Positions 27,785 through 36,647 of a stretch of DNA of 64,000 bases are shown one piece after another. The notes beneath the pieces are model-generated. The model was not told the DNA's origin, did no database searches, and worked only from the letters and a program-made list of their open reading frames with translations. Each line of letters starts with the position of its first letter. Positions within the stretch are counted from its first letter, which is position 1. The stretch spans positions 15,079-79,078 of the forward strand of contig NZ_JAYGIG010000011.1 in NCBI RefSeq assembly GCF_034932105.1. Direction: 5' to 3'. The position numbers and the translations under genes are program-made. This stretch comes from Leptothoe sp034932105. GTDB taxonomy: Bacteria > Cyanobacteriota > Cyanobacteriia > Phormidesmidales > Phormidesmidaceae.

Positions 27785-28357
27785 ATGTCGAGCAACAGGA
27801 AATCACCCATGCAGTTAGTGGTTTTAGGTGGCCCAGGTTCGGGCAAGGGCACCCAAGCAAAAAAACTCAGCGATCATTTTGGCATCCCATGGATTTCCAC
27901 GGGAGACGCGCTAAGGGCAGAAATTGCCGCTGACTCAACGCTAGGGCAGCAAGTGTCGGAAACCTTGGTGCGGGGTGAACTGGTGTCGGATAACGTGATG
28001 ATCGATTTGATTAAAGTCCGTTTACAGCAACCTGATGTCGCCCAGGGTTGGATTTTGGATGGCTATCCTCGCACCGCCTTCCAAGCCGAAGAACTGGATT
28101 TTTTCCTAGATACCCTCACCCTGCAGGTGAATTATGTCATTTGGCTAGAGCTACCGGCCCACTGTCTGATCGAACGCTCTGAAAATAGGGGAGCGATTGA
28201 TGATAACCCTGAAGCACTGCGTCGTCGCATTGAAACCTTGGCCGCCATCACCCTACCCATGTTGGAATACTATGACTATCGTCAACGACTGTTGCGGGTG
28301 GATGGCAACCAATCCCCGGATGATGTGAAGCGGGACATTTTGGCAGGGATTAGCTAG
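27785..28357 (+). CDS. adk: adenylate kinase (short form)
   Basis: 190 residues. The P-loop GGPGSGKGT is followed by ISTGDALRAEI for the AMP site and LDGYPRTAFQAEEL, a conserved adenylate kinase segment. There is only a short lid (SENRGAIDDNPEALRRRIE) without zinc cysteines. It interconverts ATP, ADP and AMP. An ATG at 27809 (MQLVVLGGPG) is an alternative start. A distant NMP-kinase specificity (UMP/CMP) cannot be excluded. It is divergent from rpmI. Confidence 0.82.
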   Translation: MSSNRKSPMQLVVLGGPGSGKGTQAKKLSDHFGIPWISTGDALRAEIAADSTLGQQVSETLVRGELVSDNVMIDLIKVRLQQPDVAQGWILDGYPRTAFQAEELDFFLDTLTLQVNYVIWLELPAHCLIERSENRGAIDDNPEALRRRIETLAAITLPMLEYYDYRQRLLRVDGNQSPDDVKRDILAGIS

Positions 28358-28443
28358 TTGGGCTGCCCTAGTGATTCTTTACCATTGTGCGGCCCCAACC
28401 TCTGGCACAATGGCCCTGAATTGATCTTGTCTAAGAACGACCT

Positions 28444-29193
28444 ATGACTATCCACCCCAAACTCCACCAAGCTTTTGCCCAGGGCCATGCGCTCAAAATT
28501 ATTAGTGGTTTGACTAACTTTGATCGGACCAACGTTTTGGCCGTGGCCCAGGCGGCTCAGCAGGGCGGTGCCACATTTGTGGACATTGCTGCCGATGCTG
28601 ATCTTGTGCGGCATGTGGGCCAGCATATTAGCCTGCCGATCTGTGTTTCCGCGATTGATCCTGAAGCATTTCTAGCGCCGGTGGCTGCCGGTGCAATGCT
28701 GATTGAAATCGGTAACTTTGATGCCTTCTATGCCCAGGGACTGACCTTTGGAGCCAAGGATGTGCTGGGGTTAACCCAGCGTACCCGTGAGCTATTGCCC
28801 CACATCCCGCTGTCGGTGACCGTCCCCCATACCCTGCCGTTAAACGAGCAGGTGCAGCTCGCCGAAGACCTGGTCAACCTAGGGGCAGACATCATTCAAA
28901 CCGAGGGCGGTACCAGCACTCAGCCCATCCATGCTGGGAGTATAGGATTGATTGAAAAAGCCACCCCCACCTTGGCGGCGGCCCATGCCATTTCCCGAGC
29001 TGTGAGGATACCCGTGCTCTGTGCCTCTGGTATTTCGGATGTCACGGCCCCCATGGCGATCGCGGCGGGAGCTGCAGGTGTGGGTGTAGGCTCTGCAGTG
29101 AATAAGCTGAATAACGAAATTGCCATGGTTGCCGCTGTTCGCAGTTTGCGTGAATCGTTGCGGACGGTAACCCGTTCGACGGCCACAGTGTAA
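28444..29193 (+). CDS. ycf23: Ycf23 / DUF561 protein
   Basis: 249 residues with a TIM-barrel-like pattern. LKIISGLTNFDRTNVLAVAQAA, ATFVDIAAD, LPICVSAIDPE, MLIEIGNFDAFYAQG and the LGADIIQTEGGTST segment match Ycf23 of cyanobacteria and red-algal plastids. The biochemical role is unknown; the barrel suggests an enzyme or metabolite-binding protein. It begins 87 bases after adk on the same strand. Confidence 0.88.
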   Translation: MTIHPKLHQAFAQGHALKIISGLTNFDRTNVLAVAQAAQQGGATFVDIAADADLVRHVGQHISLPICVSAIDPEAFLAPVAAGAMLIEIGNFDAFYAQGLTFGAKDVLGLTQRTRELLPHIPLSVTVPHTLPLNEQVQLAEDLVNLGADIIQTEGGTSTQPIHAGSIGLIEKATPTLAAAHAISRAVRIPVLCASGISDVTAPMAIAAGAAGVGVGSAVNKLNNEIAMVAAVRSLRESLRTVTRSTATV

Positions 29194-29251
29194 GGCCCTG
29201 TCTAATATTTAGAACTGGAACGGCGATCTAAAACCTTTCCAGTTCTATCGC

Positions 29252-29309
29252 CTGTCCTCAATCTATCGGACTGGCCAGTTTGATGGCCAGTCCGATAGAT
29301 TGAGGACAG
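29252..29309. repeat. perfect 26-bp inverted repeat with 6-base loop
   Basis: The arms 29252-29277 and 29284-29309 are exact reverse complements around GTTTGA. It lies 59 bases after ycf23 and 40 bases before the NUDIX gene, both on the plus strand. It has no T-run after it. It may act as a terminator or RNA-stabilising stem, or be a small mobile palindrome. Confidence 0.85.
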
Positions 29310-29348
29310 CTATTGTCATGGTTGTGTAGTGGTTGACACGGGAAAAAC

Positions 29349-29783
29349 ATGGGCAAACCACGGATTCGACCCATTGTCCTGGGATTGATTCAGCACCAGG
29401 GACATCTTTTTGTTAGTAAAGGTATCGACAAGGTTACAGACCAGGCGTTTTACCGTTTCTTAGGTGGGGGCATTGACTTTGGTGAAACCAGTATCGATGC
29501 CCTCAAGCGGGAATTTCAAGAAGAAATCCAGGCGGAACTGACCAATATTGAATATTTAACCTGTTTGGATAATCTTTTTACCTGCCATGGCAAACCTGGT
29601 CACGAGCTAATCCAGCTGTTTCGGTGTGATTTTGTCGACCCTGATTTTTATCATTTGGACCAGACCTATACCTTGATCGAAGGTGAGGATCGCCATGATG
29701 CGATCTGGATCCCGACAGATCAGGTGCAGGCAGGGGTACTAAACCTAGTACCTGAAAATTGCCATGCCTATATTTATGACTAA
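29349..29783 (+). CDS. NUDIX hydrolase
   Basis: 144 residues. The NUDIX box runs from GGIDFGETSIDALKREFQEE: the Gly, first Glu and the catalytic REFQEE glutamates are all present, but the final Gly of the motif is Gln (EEIQAEL). Such enzymes cleave nucleoside diphosphates linked to a variable group; the substrate is not evident. The GGKxxD-type cyanobacterial sub-group cannot be assigned. A large hairpin lies just upstream. Confidence 0.85.
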   Translation: MGKPRIRPIVLGLIQHQGHLFVSKGIDKVTDQAFYRFLGGGIDFGETSIDALKREFQEEIQAELTNIEYLTCLDNLFTCHGKPGHELIQLFRCDFVDPDFYHLDQTYTLIEGEDRHDAIWIPTDQVQAGVLNLVPENCHAYIYD

Positions 29784-29845
29784 ATTTATGACTCACCCTG
29801 ATGGTTAGCTTTATGGCTGGGGCCCATAACTGGAGTCTGGGTGCT

Positions 29846-30646
29846 CTACATGGCCTGCTGTAGCAGGGTGGAAATCTGACGATTGCCCTGGGCCCTGGCC
29901 AAGCTTAAGGCACTGACTCCGCGCTCGCTGATGCGTGGATTAGCGCCATGATTCAATAGCAAGCTGACCAGTTCGATATTACCCATTTCCACTGCCCGGT
30001 ACAGCGGATCTGCTTGGTTGGGGTCAGCGTTTCCCTCCAGTAGGAGCTGGGCAATGGCGATATTGCCAGATTCAACGGCTTTGTATAAGGGGGTAACTCC
30101 GGCCACCTGGGCATTGGCATTTGCTCCGCCCTGCAGTAGCAGTCTGACAATGGGAATGTTCCCCATTTCGGTGGCGCGATATAGCAGGGGGACACCGTAG
30201 TTAGTGCGGCGGTCGGGAGATGCGCCCGCATTGATCAAAATCTGTACTAGCTCGATATTGCCCATGTCAACGGCCCGACCCAAGGCGGTTTGTCCGCTTG
30301 CGCTGACCACATCTACTTCGGCCCCTCGGTCCACTAGGAGCTGAACCATGCCCTGGTTGCCCTGTTCGGTTGCGATCGCAACAGGATAGCCCACGTAGCG
30401 ATTGCCCGTATCTACGTTGGCCCCCTGATCTAGGGCTAGTTTTGTCCGTTGGACATTGCCACTTTGAACAGCCTCTAACAGCTGTTGATCCAGGGATGGC
30501 AACCCAGCCTGCAACGAGTCTGCCTGGGCCATAGATTCAGCCAGTACTGATACCAGCCGTGTCGACTGTATTTGCATGAGTTGAGGATTCAGTGCGCTGA
30601 TGGCCAATAGAGCACTGGCCCATTGAAGGATAGAGGTGCTTTTCAC
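29846..30646 (-). CDS. secreted ankyrin-repeat protein
   Basis: 266 residues. A hydrophobic start (about 5-22, ILQWASALLAISALN) may be a signal peptide or anchor. It is followed by about six ankyrin repeats (about 50-260) with regular units such as AVDMGNIELVQILINAGA and AVESGNIAIAQLLLEGNA. Ankyrin repeats bind partner proteins, so an enzymatic role is unlikely. One repeat (after DPNQADPLYRA) is shortened, which breaks the 33-residue spacing. It converges on the NUDIX gene. Confidence 0.85.
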   Translation of the reverse strand: MKSTSILQWASALLAISALNPQLMQIQSTRLVSVLAESMAQADSLQAGLPSLDQQLLEAVQSGNVQRTKLALDQGANVDTGNRYVGYPVAIATEQGNQGMVQLLVDRGAEVDVVSASGQTALGRAVDMGNIELVQILINAGASPDRRTNYGVPLLYRATEMGNIPIVRLLLQGGANANAQVAGVTPLYKAVESGNIAIAQLLLEGNADPNQADPLYRAVEMGNIELVSLLLNHGANPRISERGVSALSLARAQGNRQISTLLQQAM

Positions 30647-30875
30647 TATGGGTTCTAAACAGCAACATATCTACAGTCCATCAATGTCATCCTAAAGTTT
30701 CCCCTAGCCATAAAAGCCCACTAGCCTTCACTTTCCCCTTATCCATATAAGGCTTCATTCCTATTAGGGGGTGGTTATCCGTATGGTTAAATATGTGCGC
30801 CCAATAAAATAGGGGCGGCTGCGAACAACCTCCCCTACTCAATGAATCCTAACGGGCCGTTATCGCCACTGGCTG

Positions 30876-31901
30876 CTATCGAAACATGCTGCTGACAGAG
30901 CTTTCCTCGTGGATGCGCCAGATGGTTTCCCCCAGCAAGTTAGCAATGGTCAAGGTGGTGAGCTGGGCAAATTGCCGATCTGGGGGCACAGGGATGGTAT
31001 TTGTCACAATCACCTCTTCAAAAATGCCGCTGGATAACCGTTCGACCGCAGGTGGGGAAAATACAGCGTGGGTAGCACAGGCATAAACCTGGCGGGCTCC
31101 CTGGGCACGCAGTAACCTCGCCCCTTCAGAGATAGTGCCACCTGTGTCGATCATATCGTCCACAAGGACGGCGGTTTTACCCTCCACATCCCCAATCAAA
31201 TTCATTACTTCAGCCACATTGTGGGCCTGACGTCGTTTATCAATAATGGCCAATGGCGCATCATCTAAACGTTTAGCGATGGCGCGGGCACGGGCCACCC
31301 CACCCACATCGGGAGACACCACAACTAAGTCACTGAGACGTTTGCTGGCGAGATAATTGACCAATACGGGAGCACCATATATGTGATCGCAAGGGATATC
31401 GAAATACCCTTGAATCTGAGAGGAGTGTAAGTCCATCGCCAGAACACGGTTAGCGCCAGCTTGGGTAATGAGGTTAGCCACTAACTTGGCCGTAATGGAT
31501 TCGCGACCAGCTGTCTTACGATCGGCACGGGCATAACCATAGTAGGGAATAACCGCTGTAATCTGACGGGCGGAAGCACGTCTACAGGCGTCGATCATGA
31601 TGAGTAATTCCATCAGATGATCGTTGACCGGTCGACATGTGGGTTGAATCAGGTAAACATCACATCCACGGATGGACTCCTGGATTTGAACATACAGTTC
31701 ACCATCGGCAAACTGCTTACGGACCATAGGTCCTAAGTCCATTCCTAGGTAGCGTGCAACTTCTTTAGAGAGAGCTGGATTGGATGAGCCCGAAAATAAC
31801 TTCAGGCGACTCTTGTCTTCCAAAGTTGGCAGGGTGGCTGTAGCAGGCAGTGTTGCAGAGCTGATCACGGCAGGCCCTCGAATCATACTTGGCGAGTTCA
31901 T
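30876..31901 (-). CDS. prs: ribose-phosphate pyrophosphokinase
   Basis: Makes PRPP from ribose 5-phosphate and ATP for nucleotide, histidine and tryptophan synthesis. From the ATG at 31901 (MNSPSMIRGPAV) it has 341 residues, the usual cyanobacterial length; another ATG five codons later is possible. Motifs: DGELYVQIQESIRG, the PYYGYARADRK flexible loop, VVSPDVGGVARARAIAK, and the PRPP-binding TAVLVDDMIDTGGT. Tandem 16-bp repeats lie about 155 bases upstream. Confidence 0.95.
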   Translation of the reverse strand: MNSPSMIRGPAVISSATLPATATLPTLEDKSRLKLFSGSSNPALSKEVARYLGMDLGPMVRKQFADGELYVQIQESIRGCDVYLIQPTCRPVNDHLMELLIMIDACRRASARQITAVIPYYGYARADRKTAGRESITAKLVANLITQAGANRVLAMDLHSSQIQGYFDIPCDHIYGAPVLVNYLASKRLSDLVVVSPDVGGVARARAIAKRLDDAPLAIIDKRRQAHNVAEVMNLIGDVEGKTAVLVDDMIDTGGTISEGARLLRAQGARQVYACATHAVFSPPAVERLSSGIFEEVIVTNTIPVPPDRQFAQLTTLTIANLLGETIWRIHEESSVSSMFR

Positions 31902-31979
31902 GCAAATCGTAACATCGGTCTTAGAAAAATCTGAGCGTATTTTTCCTAAGTGAGATATTTCTTCGAAGCACCCTGGCAT

Positions 31980-32580
31980 CTAACTGATATGTAGGAATTA
32001 GCGGCATAGCCAAATCCCATATATCGATAGCTCCATAGGCTAGATTATTTACCTACTTTATTGGCATTACACTTTATTGGCATTACATCGGATAACCTTT
32101 CAGTAATATCTCTGATTGCCCTAATGGATCTAAGACAATAAGACTGTGACTAACACAGCGGACAAATGCTTGCAAAGTTGGGCAATGAGTGACCATAGAC
32201 GCCAGAGATTTTATATCTGAACTACCCAAGCATTGTCTGCATGTGATGACACCTAATCGATCTAGGGATGCTCGATGCTAATGCAAGGTTTTATCGTTCT
32301 AACCTAAACCCGCTCTTGTGCAGACATTTAGATGGTAGATGGCGATAAATCCACGGAATTTTAAAGAAATTTTTAAAGAAGACAATCGCTTGAGCCTTAA
32401 AGCCCATGCAAGTAAATTGTATCTTTGAATACAAATATGAGGCTAATCATATCAGAACTATTAGCCGTTAGTACAGTAATTGCTTTGGCTAATTTTTGAG
32501 GGTAAACCCATCGGGGACAGGGGCATCCTGCCAGGATGTTTGAGATTAAATCAGGCTGGGGATTCGCCCTGCCCAGAAGG
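31980..32580. other. long intergenic region upstream of prs
   Basis: About 600 AT-rich bases between prs and the DUF3067 gene, both on the minus strand. Besides the tandem repeat at 32055-32086 I see no gene, tRNA or terminator. The gap is long for two genes in the same direction and could hold a small RNA, but nothing proves it. Confidence 0.35.
32055..32086. repeat. two tandem copies of a 16-bp unit
   Basis: ACTTTATTGGCATTAC occurs twice back to back without change, about 155 bases upstream of the prs start. It could be a pair of regulator binding sites or a replication slip. Confidence 0.9.
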
Positions 32581-32892
32581 TTAATCGATCAGCCATTCCG
32601 AAGCTCGTCTGCCCAAATCAATGGGAATGCTTACCGCTTTACCTAGCCTGGGGCGTTCCTTGGTTTGCTCAATGGCCGTTTGAATCTGAGTTAAACAACC
32701 CATCGCTTCTAGGTACAGCACAATGTCTTTTAAATGGGCCAGATATTCCTCCTCCTCCATGGGAAAAGAAACCTGTTCTAAGTAGCGCCACATGACTTGG
32801 AAAAAGACCTTGGTGGAGGTTTTACGGATTTGTACATCAAATGAGTAACCCCATTTATCGATCAGTAAGTTTTGGAAATCTTCGGGGGTCAT
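32581..32892 (-). CDS. DUF3067 protein
   Basis: 103 residues. LIDKWGYSFDVQIRKTSTKVFFQVMWRYLEQVSFP followed by EEEEYLAHL is typical of DUF3067, a small soluble family of cyanobacteria and plastid-bearing algae and plants. No function is established. It is complete, without signal peptide or membrane helix. Confidence 0.82.
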   Translation of the reverse strand: MTPEDFQNLLIDKWGYSFDVQIRKTSTKVFFQVMWRYLEQVSFPMEEEEYLAHLKDIVLYLEAMGCLTQIQTAIEQTKERPRLGKAVSIPIDLGRRASEWLID

Positions 32893-33293
32893 AGCTCATT
32901 TATGGGGGCTCTTTTACATTTGTTTACACGATTTCAGATAGCGAACTATTCCTCGGTCAAGGTTGGAATGCCGTTCTTTAGCTCTCAAAGTACCGTTCTT
33001 TACGGTTGATCAGCTCCCATGGTGATAGCCGAATCAAGGGGGTTTGGGGCTTGTTCTGGATTTCACTACGGTGTGGACATTTGGCAAATAGCCGCTTTGG
33101 GACAACGATTGTAACGGCTAAACCCTGAGAAGAAAGGTTTATCTGAGACGGCAAAATGTAATAATACTCATAGCAATTTACAAACTTCTGTGACGGTACG
33201 GGCTGAAAATGTTGTCTGGCCAACGTTCACAAGCTTGTTTGCGCTGGGCAATGCAGCCTTTAGATTCATACTCGCATATATAGTCTGATAGTT
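32893..33293. other. intergenic region upstream of petC
   Basis: About 400 bases that should contain the petC-petA promoter. A TTG-started frame on the minus strand (32978-33223, 81 codons) exists, but it has no family resemblance or ribosome site, so I do not call it. No other element stands out. Confidence 0.35.
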
Positions 33294-33836
33294 ATGGCTC
33301 AAGCTTCTGGAAACCCTGATGTCCCTGATTTAGGGCGTCGCCAATTTATGAATCTGCTCACATTCGGAGCAGCAACTGGTACGGCTGTGGGTGCTCTTTA
33401 CCCCGTTGTGAAGTTTTTTTTGCCCCCGAGCAGTGGCTCGACTGGTGGCGGTCTCGTCGCTAAGGATGAACTGGGCAACGATGTGATCGCTAGCAGTTAT
33501 TTGAAAACCCACGGCGCTGGTGACCGCTCTCTGGTTCAAGGTCTGAAGGGTGATCCAACGTATTTAGTTGTAACTGATGATGGTGCCATTGATAGCTACG
33601 CTGTCAATGCAGTCTGTACTCACTTAGGCTGTGTGGTGCCTTGGAATGCGGGTGCAAATAAGTTTATGTGCCCCTGCCACGGTTCTCAGTATGACTCTGC
33701 CGGCAAGGTGGTTCGTGGCCCGGCTCCCCTATCCCTGCCCTTGGCTCAAGCGGATGTGGGCAGTGATGACAAGGTGGTTTTGAGCCCTTGGACCGACACT
33801 GACTTTAGAACAGGCGATGCTCCCTGGTGGGCTTAG
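33294..33836 (+). CDS. petC: cytochrome b6f Rieske iron-sulfur subunit
   Basis: Electron carrier of the b6f complex, between plastoquinol and cytochrome f. 180 residues with an N-terminal membrane helix (about 20-43, NLLTFGAATGTAVGALYPVV) that is also the Tat-type anchor, preceded by RRQF. The 2Fe-2S ligands are C108 and H110 in CTHLGC and C126 and H129 in CPCHGSQYD; C113 and C128 form the disulfide. It heads the petC-petA operon, 55 bases before petA. Confidence 0.97.
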   Translation: MAQASGNPDVPDLGRRQFMNLLTFGAATGTAVGALYPVVKFFLPPSSGSTGGGLVAKDELGNDVIASSYLKTHGAGDRSLVQGLKGDPTYLVVTDDGAIDSYAVNAVCTHLGCVVPWNAGANKFMCPCHGSQYDSAGKVVRGPAPLSLPLAQADVGSDDKVVLSPWTDTDFRTGDAPWWA

Positions 33837-33891
33837 GCTTTCTATTTTTCTTGATTTCTCTCTACGTACTTGAATTGCTGGCGTGTGACGG

Positions 33892-34860
33892 ATGAAATTT
33901 AATTTTTTAGGCGTGTTCAATAAGCTGGCTAAGGCCATTGTCTCTAGTGCTGTGGTTGCGATCGCAACCCTGGGGCTAGTAATGACTAATGCCCAATCGG
34001 CAGCCGCTTACCCCTTCTGGGCTCAAGAAAACTATGCAGTACCTCGGGAAGCCACTGGCAAGATTGTTTGTGCCAACTGCCACCTAGGTAAAAAGACCAC
34101 TCAAATTGAAGTGCCCCAGGCGGTACTCCCCGACACCGTTTTTGAAGCGGTGGTTAAGGTGCCCTACGACCTCGATGCTCAGCAGGTATTGGGCGACGGT
34201 AGCAAAGGAGGTCTGAATGTAGGTGCTCTACTGATGCTGCCCGATGGGTTCACCTTGGCTCCTGAAGATCGCATTCCTGAGGAAATGAAGGAAGAGATTG
34301 GCGGTACCTTCTATACTCCTTACGACGACGAGCATCCCAACTGGCTGATCGTAGGCCCGGTGCCCGGTGAACAGTATCAGGAAATTATTTTCCCGGTACT
34401 TTCCCCCGACCCTAATGCTGATCAGAACGCTCACTTTGGTAAGTACCAGATTCATGTTGGTGGTAACCGTGGCCGTGGTCAGGTATATCCAACGGGTCAG
34501 GCCACGAATAATGTTGTTTACACTGCTTCCAAGGGCGGCACCATTACCGATATCGTCAAGGGTGACTACAGTACTGAAGTGACCATTCAGACTGCCGATG
34601 GTGTAATCGTCACTGAAAGTCTTCAGCCCGGACCAGAGCTGATTGTGTCCAAGGGTGATGCAGTGGCAGCGGGTGCTCCCCTGACTAACGACCCCAATGT
34701 GGGTGGTTTTGGTCAGCACGACACTGAGATTGTTCTACAGAGCCCCAACCGCATTAAAGGCCTTTTGGCTTTCCTAGCGGCTGCTGCTTTGACTCAGGTT
34801 ATGCTGGTGCTGAAGAAGAAACAGGTTGAGACTGTTCAAGCGGCAAATGTGACCTTCTAA
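33892..34860 (+). CDS. petA: cytochrome f
   Basis: Haem subunit of cytochrome b6f that reduces plastocyanin or cytochrome c6. The 322-residue precursor has a signal peptide cleaved before Y40 (AYPFWAQENYA); that Tyr is the N-terminal haem ligand. The haem site is CANCH (C60, C63, H64). One membrane helix near the C-terminus (about 288-306, LLAFLAAAALTQVMLVL) is followed by the basic KKKQVE tail. It is downstream of petC as in most cyanobacteria; its two soluble partners are encoded at 6.6-7.8 kb. Confidence 0.98.
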   Translation: MKFNFLGVFNKLAKAIVSSAVVAIATLGLVMTNAQSAAAYPFWAQENYAVPREATGKIVCANCHLGKKTTQIEVPQAVLPDTVFEAVVKVPYDLDAQQVLGDGSKGGLNVGALLMLPDGFTLAPEDRIPEEMKEEIGGTFYTPYDDEHPNWLIVGPVPGEQYQEIIFPVLSPDPNADQNAHFGKYQIHVGGNRGRGQVYPTGQATNNVVYTASKGGTITDIVKGDYSTEVTIQTADGVIVTESLQPGPELIVSKGDAVAAGAPLTNDPNVGGFGQHDTEIVLQSPNRIKGLLAFLAAAALTQVMLVLKKKQVETVQAANVTF

Positions 34861-35072
34861 GGACGGTTTGGCTGCTCAACTCAGTTCGGAAATTTAATGG
34901 GGAGGGTGCCTTGGGCATCTTCCCTTTTTTAATGGGAAATGTTGATGGGAAATTGTATGGGATATCCTCCGAGAGTTAGGGAAACGCTTTCTCGGTATCG
35001 CCGCTGTCCCAAAGGGCTTACCATGGGAGACGATTAGGCCGAAAGGCCATGAGCCGTTAACTTTCCTTTTCA

Positions 35073-36524
35073 ATGAGCGTAGTCCTTTACAACACCCTGT
35101 CTCGCCGCAAAGAACCGTTTCAGCCTTTGATTGCTGGGACCGCCAAGATTTACTGCTGCGGTGTGACGGTGTATGACTACTGTCACCTGGGCCATGCTCG
35201 CTGCTATGTGGTTTGGGATATTGTCCGTCGCTACCTACGGTGGCGGGGCTATGACGTGCTATATGTGCAAAATTTTACGGATATTGATGACAAAATTTTG
35301 AACCGTGCCCGTCAAGAAGGGACCACCATGGAGGCCATTTCCCAGCGTTACATTGAGGCCTACCACGAAGATATGGCTCGGCTCAATATTCTAGAAGCTG
35401 ACGAATATACCTATGCCACCCACACCCTGGATGGGATCAAGCGGCTGATTGGGGAACTGGAGCAAAAGGGTTATGCCTATGCCGCTGGTGGCGATGTTTA
35501 CTATAAAGTGCGTCAGTTTAAGGGCTATGGCAAGCTCTCAGGTCGCAAGCTAGATGACATGCAGGCCGGGGCCAGTGGTCGTGTGGGTGGAGATGAGACG
35601 AAAAAACAGGACCCGTTTGACTTTGCCCTATGGAAAGGGGCAAAGCCGGAGGAACCGGCCTGGGATTCCCCCTGGGGGGCAGGGCGACCGGGTTGGCACA
35701 TTGAGTGCTCGGCCATGGTGCGCGATCGCTTGGGGGACACCATTGATATTCACATGGGGGGCGGGGATCTTACCTTTCCCCACCATGAAAATGAAATTGC
35801 CCAGTCGGAGGCGGCTACGGGGAAGCCCCTCTCCCAGTATTGGATGCACAACGGCATGGTGAATGTGAATGGGGAAAAGATGTCCAAATCTTTGGGTAAC
35901 TTCACCACCATTCGGCAGCTGCTGGATGATGATGACGGACTGCATCCCATGGCCCTGAGGCTATTCCTGTGCCAGGCTCAGTACCGCAAGCCGGTGGACT
36001 TTACGGCGGATGCGATCGCATCCGCCACTAAAAGCTGGCAAACCTTCAAAGATGGTCTGTTGTTTGGCCATACCCATGGCCCCCAGCTAAATTGGGCTGA
36101 CACCGTCCCCCTAGAACTCAACCGAGGGAGCGAGGTAGTACAGCGATTCCAGTCAGCGATGGATGATGACTTCAATACCTCTGAAGCCATAGCTGTCCTG
36201 TTTGAACTGGCCAAGGAATTGCGCCGCCAAGGCAACCTTTTGGTGCATGAGGGCAAAACCGATGGAGATAGCGTCTACCTCCAACATCAGTGGAGCACCC
36301 TGGTGGGTCTAGCCCAGGTGCTGGGTATAGAAGCCACACCGGACAGTAGCCCCAACCTCCAGGCAGGCCCCAGCGATGCTGAAATTGCCACCTTGATTGA
36401 ACAACGATTGGCCGCTAAAAAGGCTAAGGACTTTGCCCTGTCGGATCAAATTCGGGATGATTTGACCGCCCAAGGAATCACGTTGATCGATAAGCCCGGC
36501 GGTGTAACGGAGTGGCATCGTTAG
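35073..36524 (+). CDS. cysS: cysteinyl-tRNA synthetase
   Basis: 483 residues. Class I synthetase with the HIGH motif as HLGH (38-41), a zinc-site Cys at C29 and others (GWHIECSAM, HHENEIAQSE), and the KMSKS motif in NGEKMSKSLGN. The C-terminal helical domain for the anticodon is complete. No neighbouring gene suggests operon membership. A degenerate tandem repeat follows the stop. Confidence 0.97.
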   Translation: MSVVLYNTLSRRKEPFQPLIAGTAKIYCCGVTVYDYCHLGHARCYVVWDIVRRYLRWRGYDVLYVQNFTDIDDKILNRARQEGTTMEAISQRYIEAYHEDMARLNILEADEYTYATHTLDGIKRLIGELEQKGYAYAAGGDVYYKVRQFKGYGKLSGRKLDDMQAGASGRVGGDETKKQDPFDFALWKGAKPEEPAWDSPWGAGRPGWHIECSAMVRDRLGDTIDIHMGGGDLTFPHHENEIAQSEAATGKPLSQYWMHNGMVNVNGEKMSKSLGNFTTIRQLLDDDDGLHPMALRLFLCQAQYRKPVDFTADAIASATKSWQTFKDGLLFGHTHGPQLNWADTVPLELNRGSEVVQRFQSAMDDDFNTSEAIAVLFELAKELRRQGNLLVHEGKTDGDSVYLQHQWSTLVGLAQVLGIEATPDSSPNLQAGPSDAEIATLIEQRLAAKKAKDFALSDQIRDDLTAQGITLIDKPGGVTEWHR

Positions 36525-36537
36525 AATGCCCGAGCTC

Positions 36538-36582
36538 CAGTTTCTGGAGTTTCAGCTTCTGGAGTTCCAGTTTCTGAAGTTC
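36538..36582. repeat. three 15-bp degenerate tandem repeats after cysS
   Basis: Units CAGTTTCTGGAGTTT, CAGCTTCTGGAGTTC and CAGTTTCTGAAGTTC lie in a row 14 bases past the cysS stop. Each contains a small CCAG/CTGG-type symmetry so short hairpins can form. The role is unknown. Confidence 0.8.
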
Positions 36583-36647
36583 TAGTTAATTGAATAGGAG
36601 ATCGCCATGCTTGTTATCCTGCCTATCAGATCATGGAGTCGCAGTCT

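Noticed and set aside
32978..33223. 81-codon minus-strand frame upstream of petC
   Set aside because: TTG start, no ribosome site, no domain, and it lies where the petC promoter should be.
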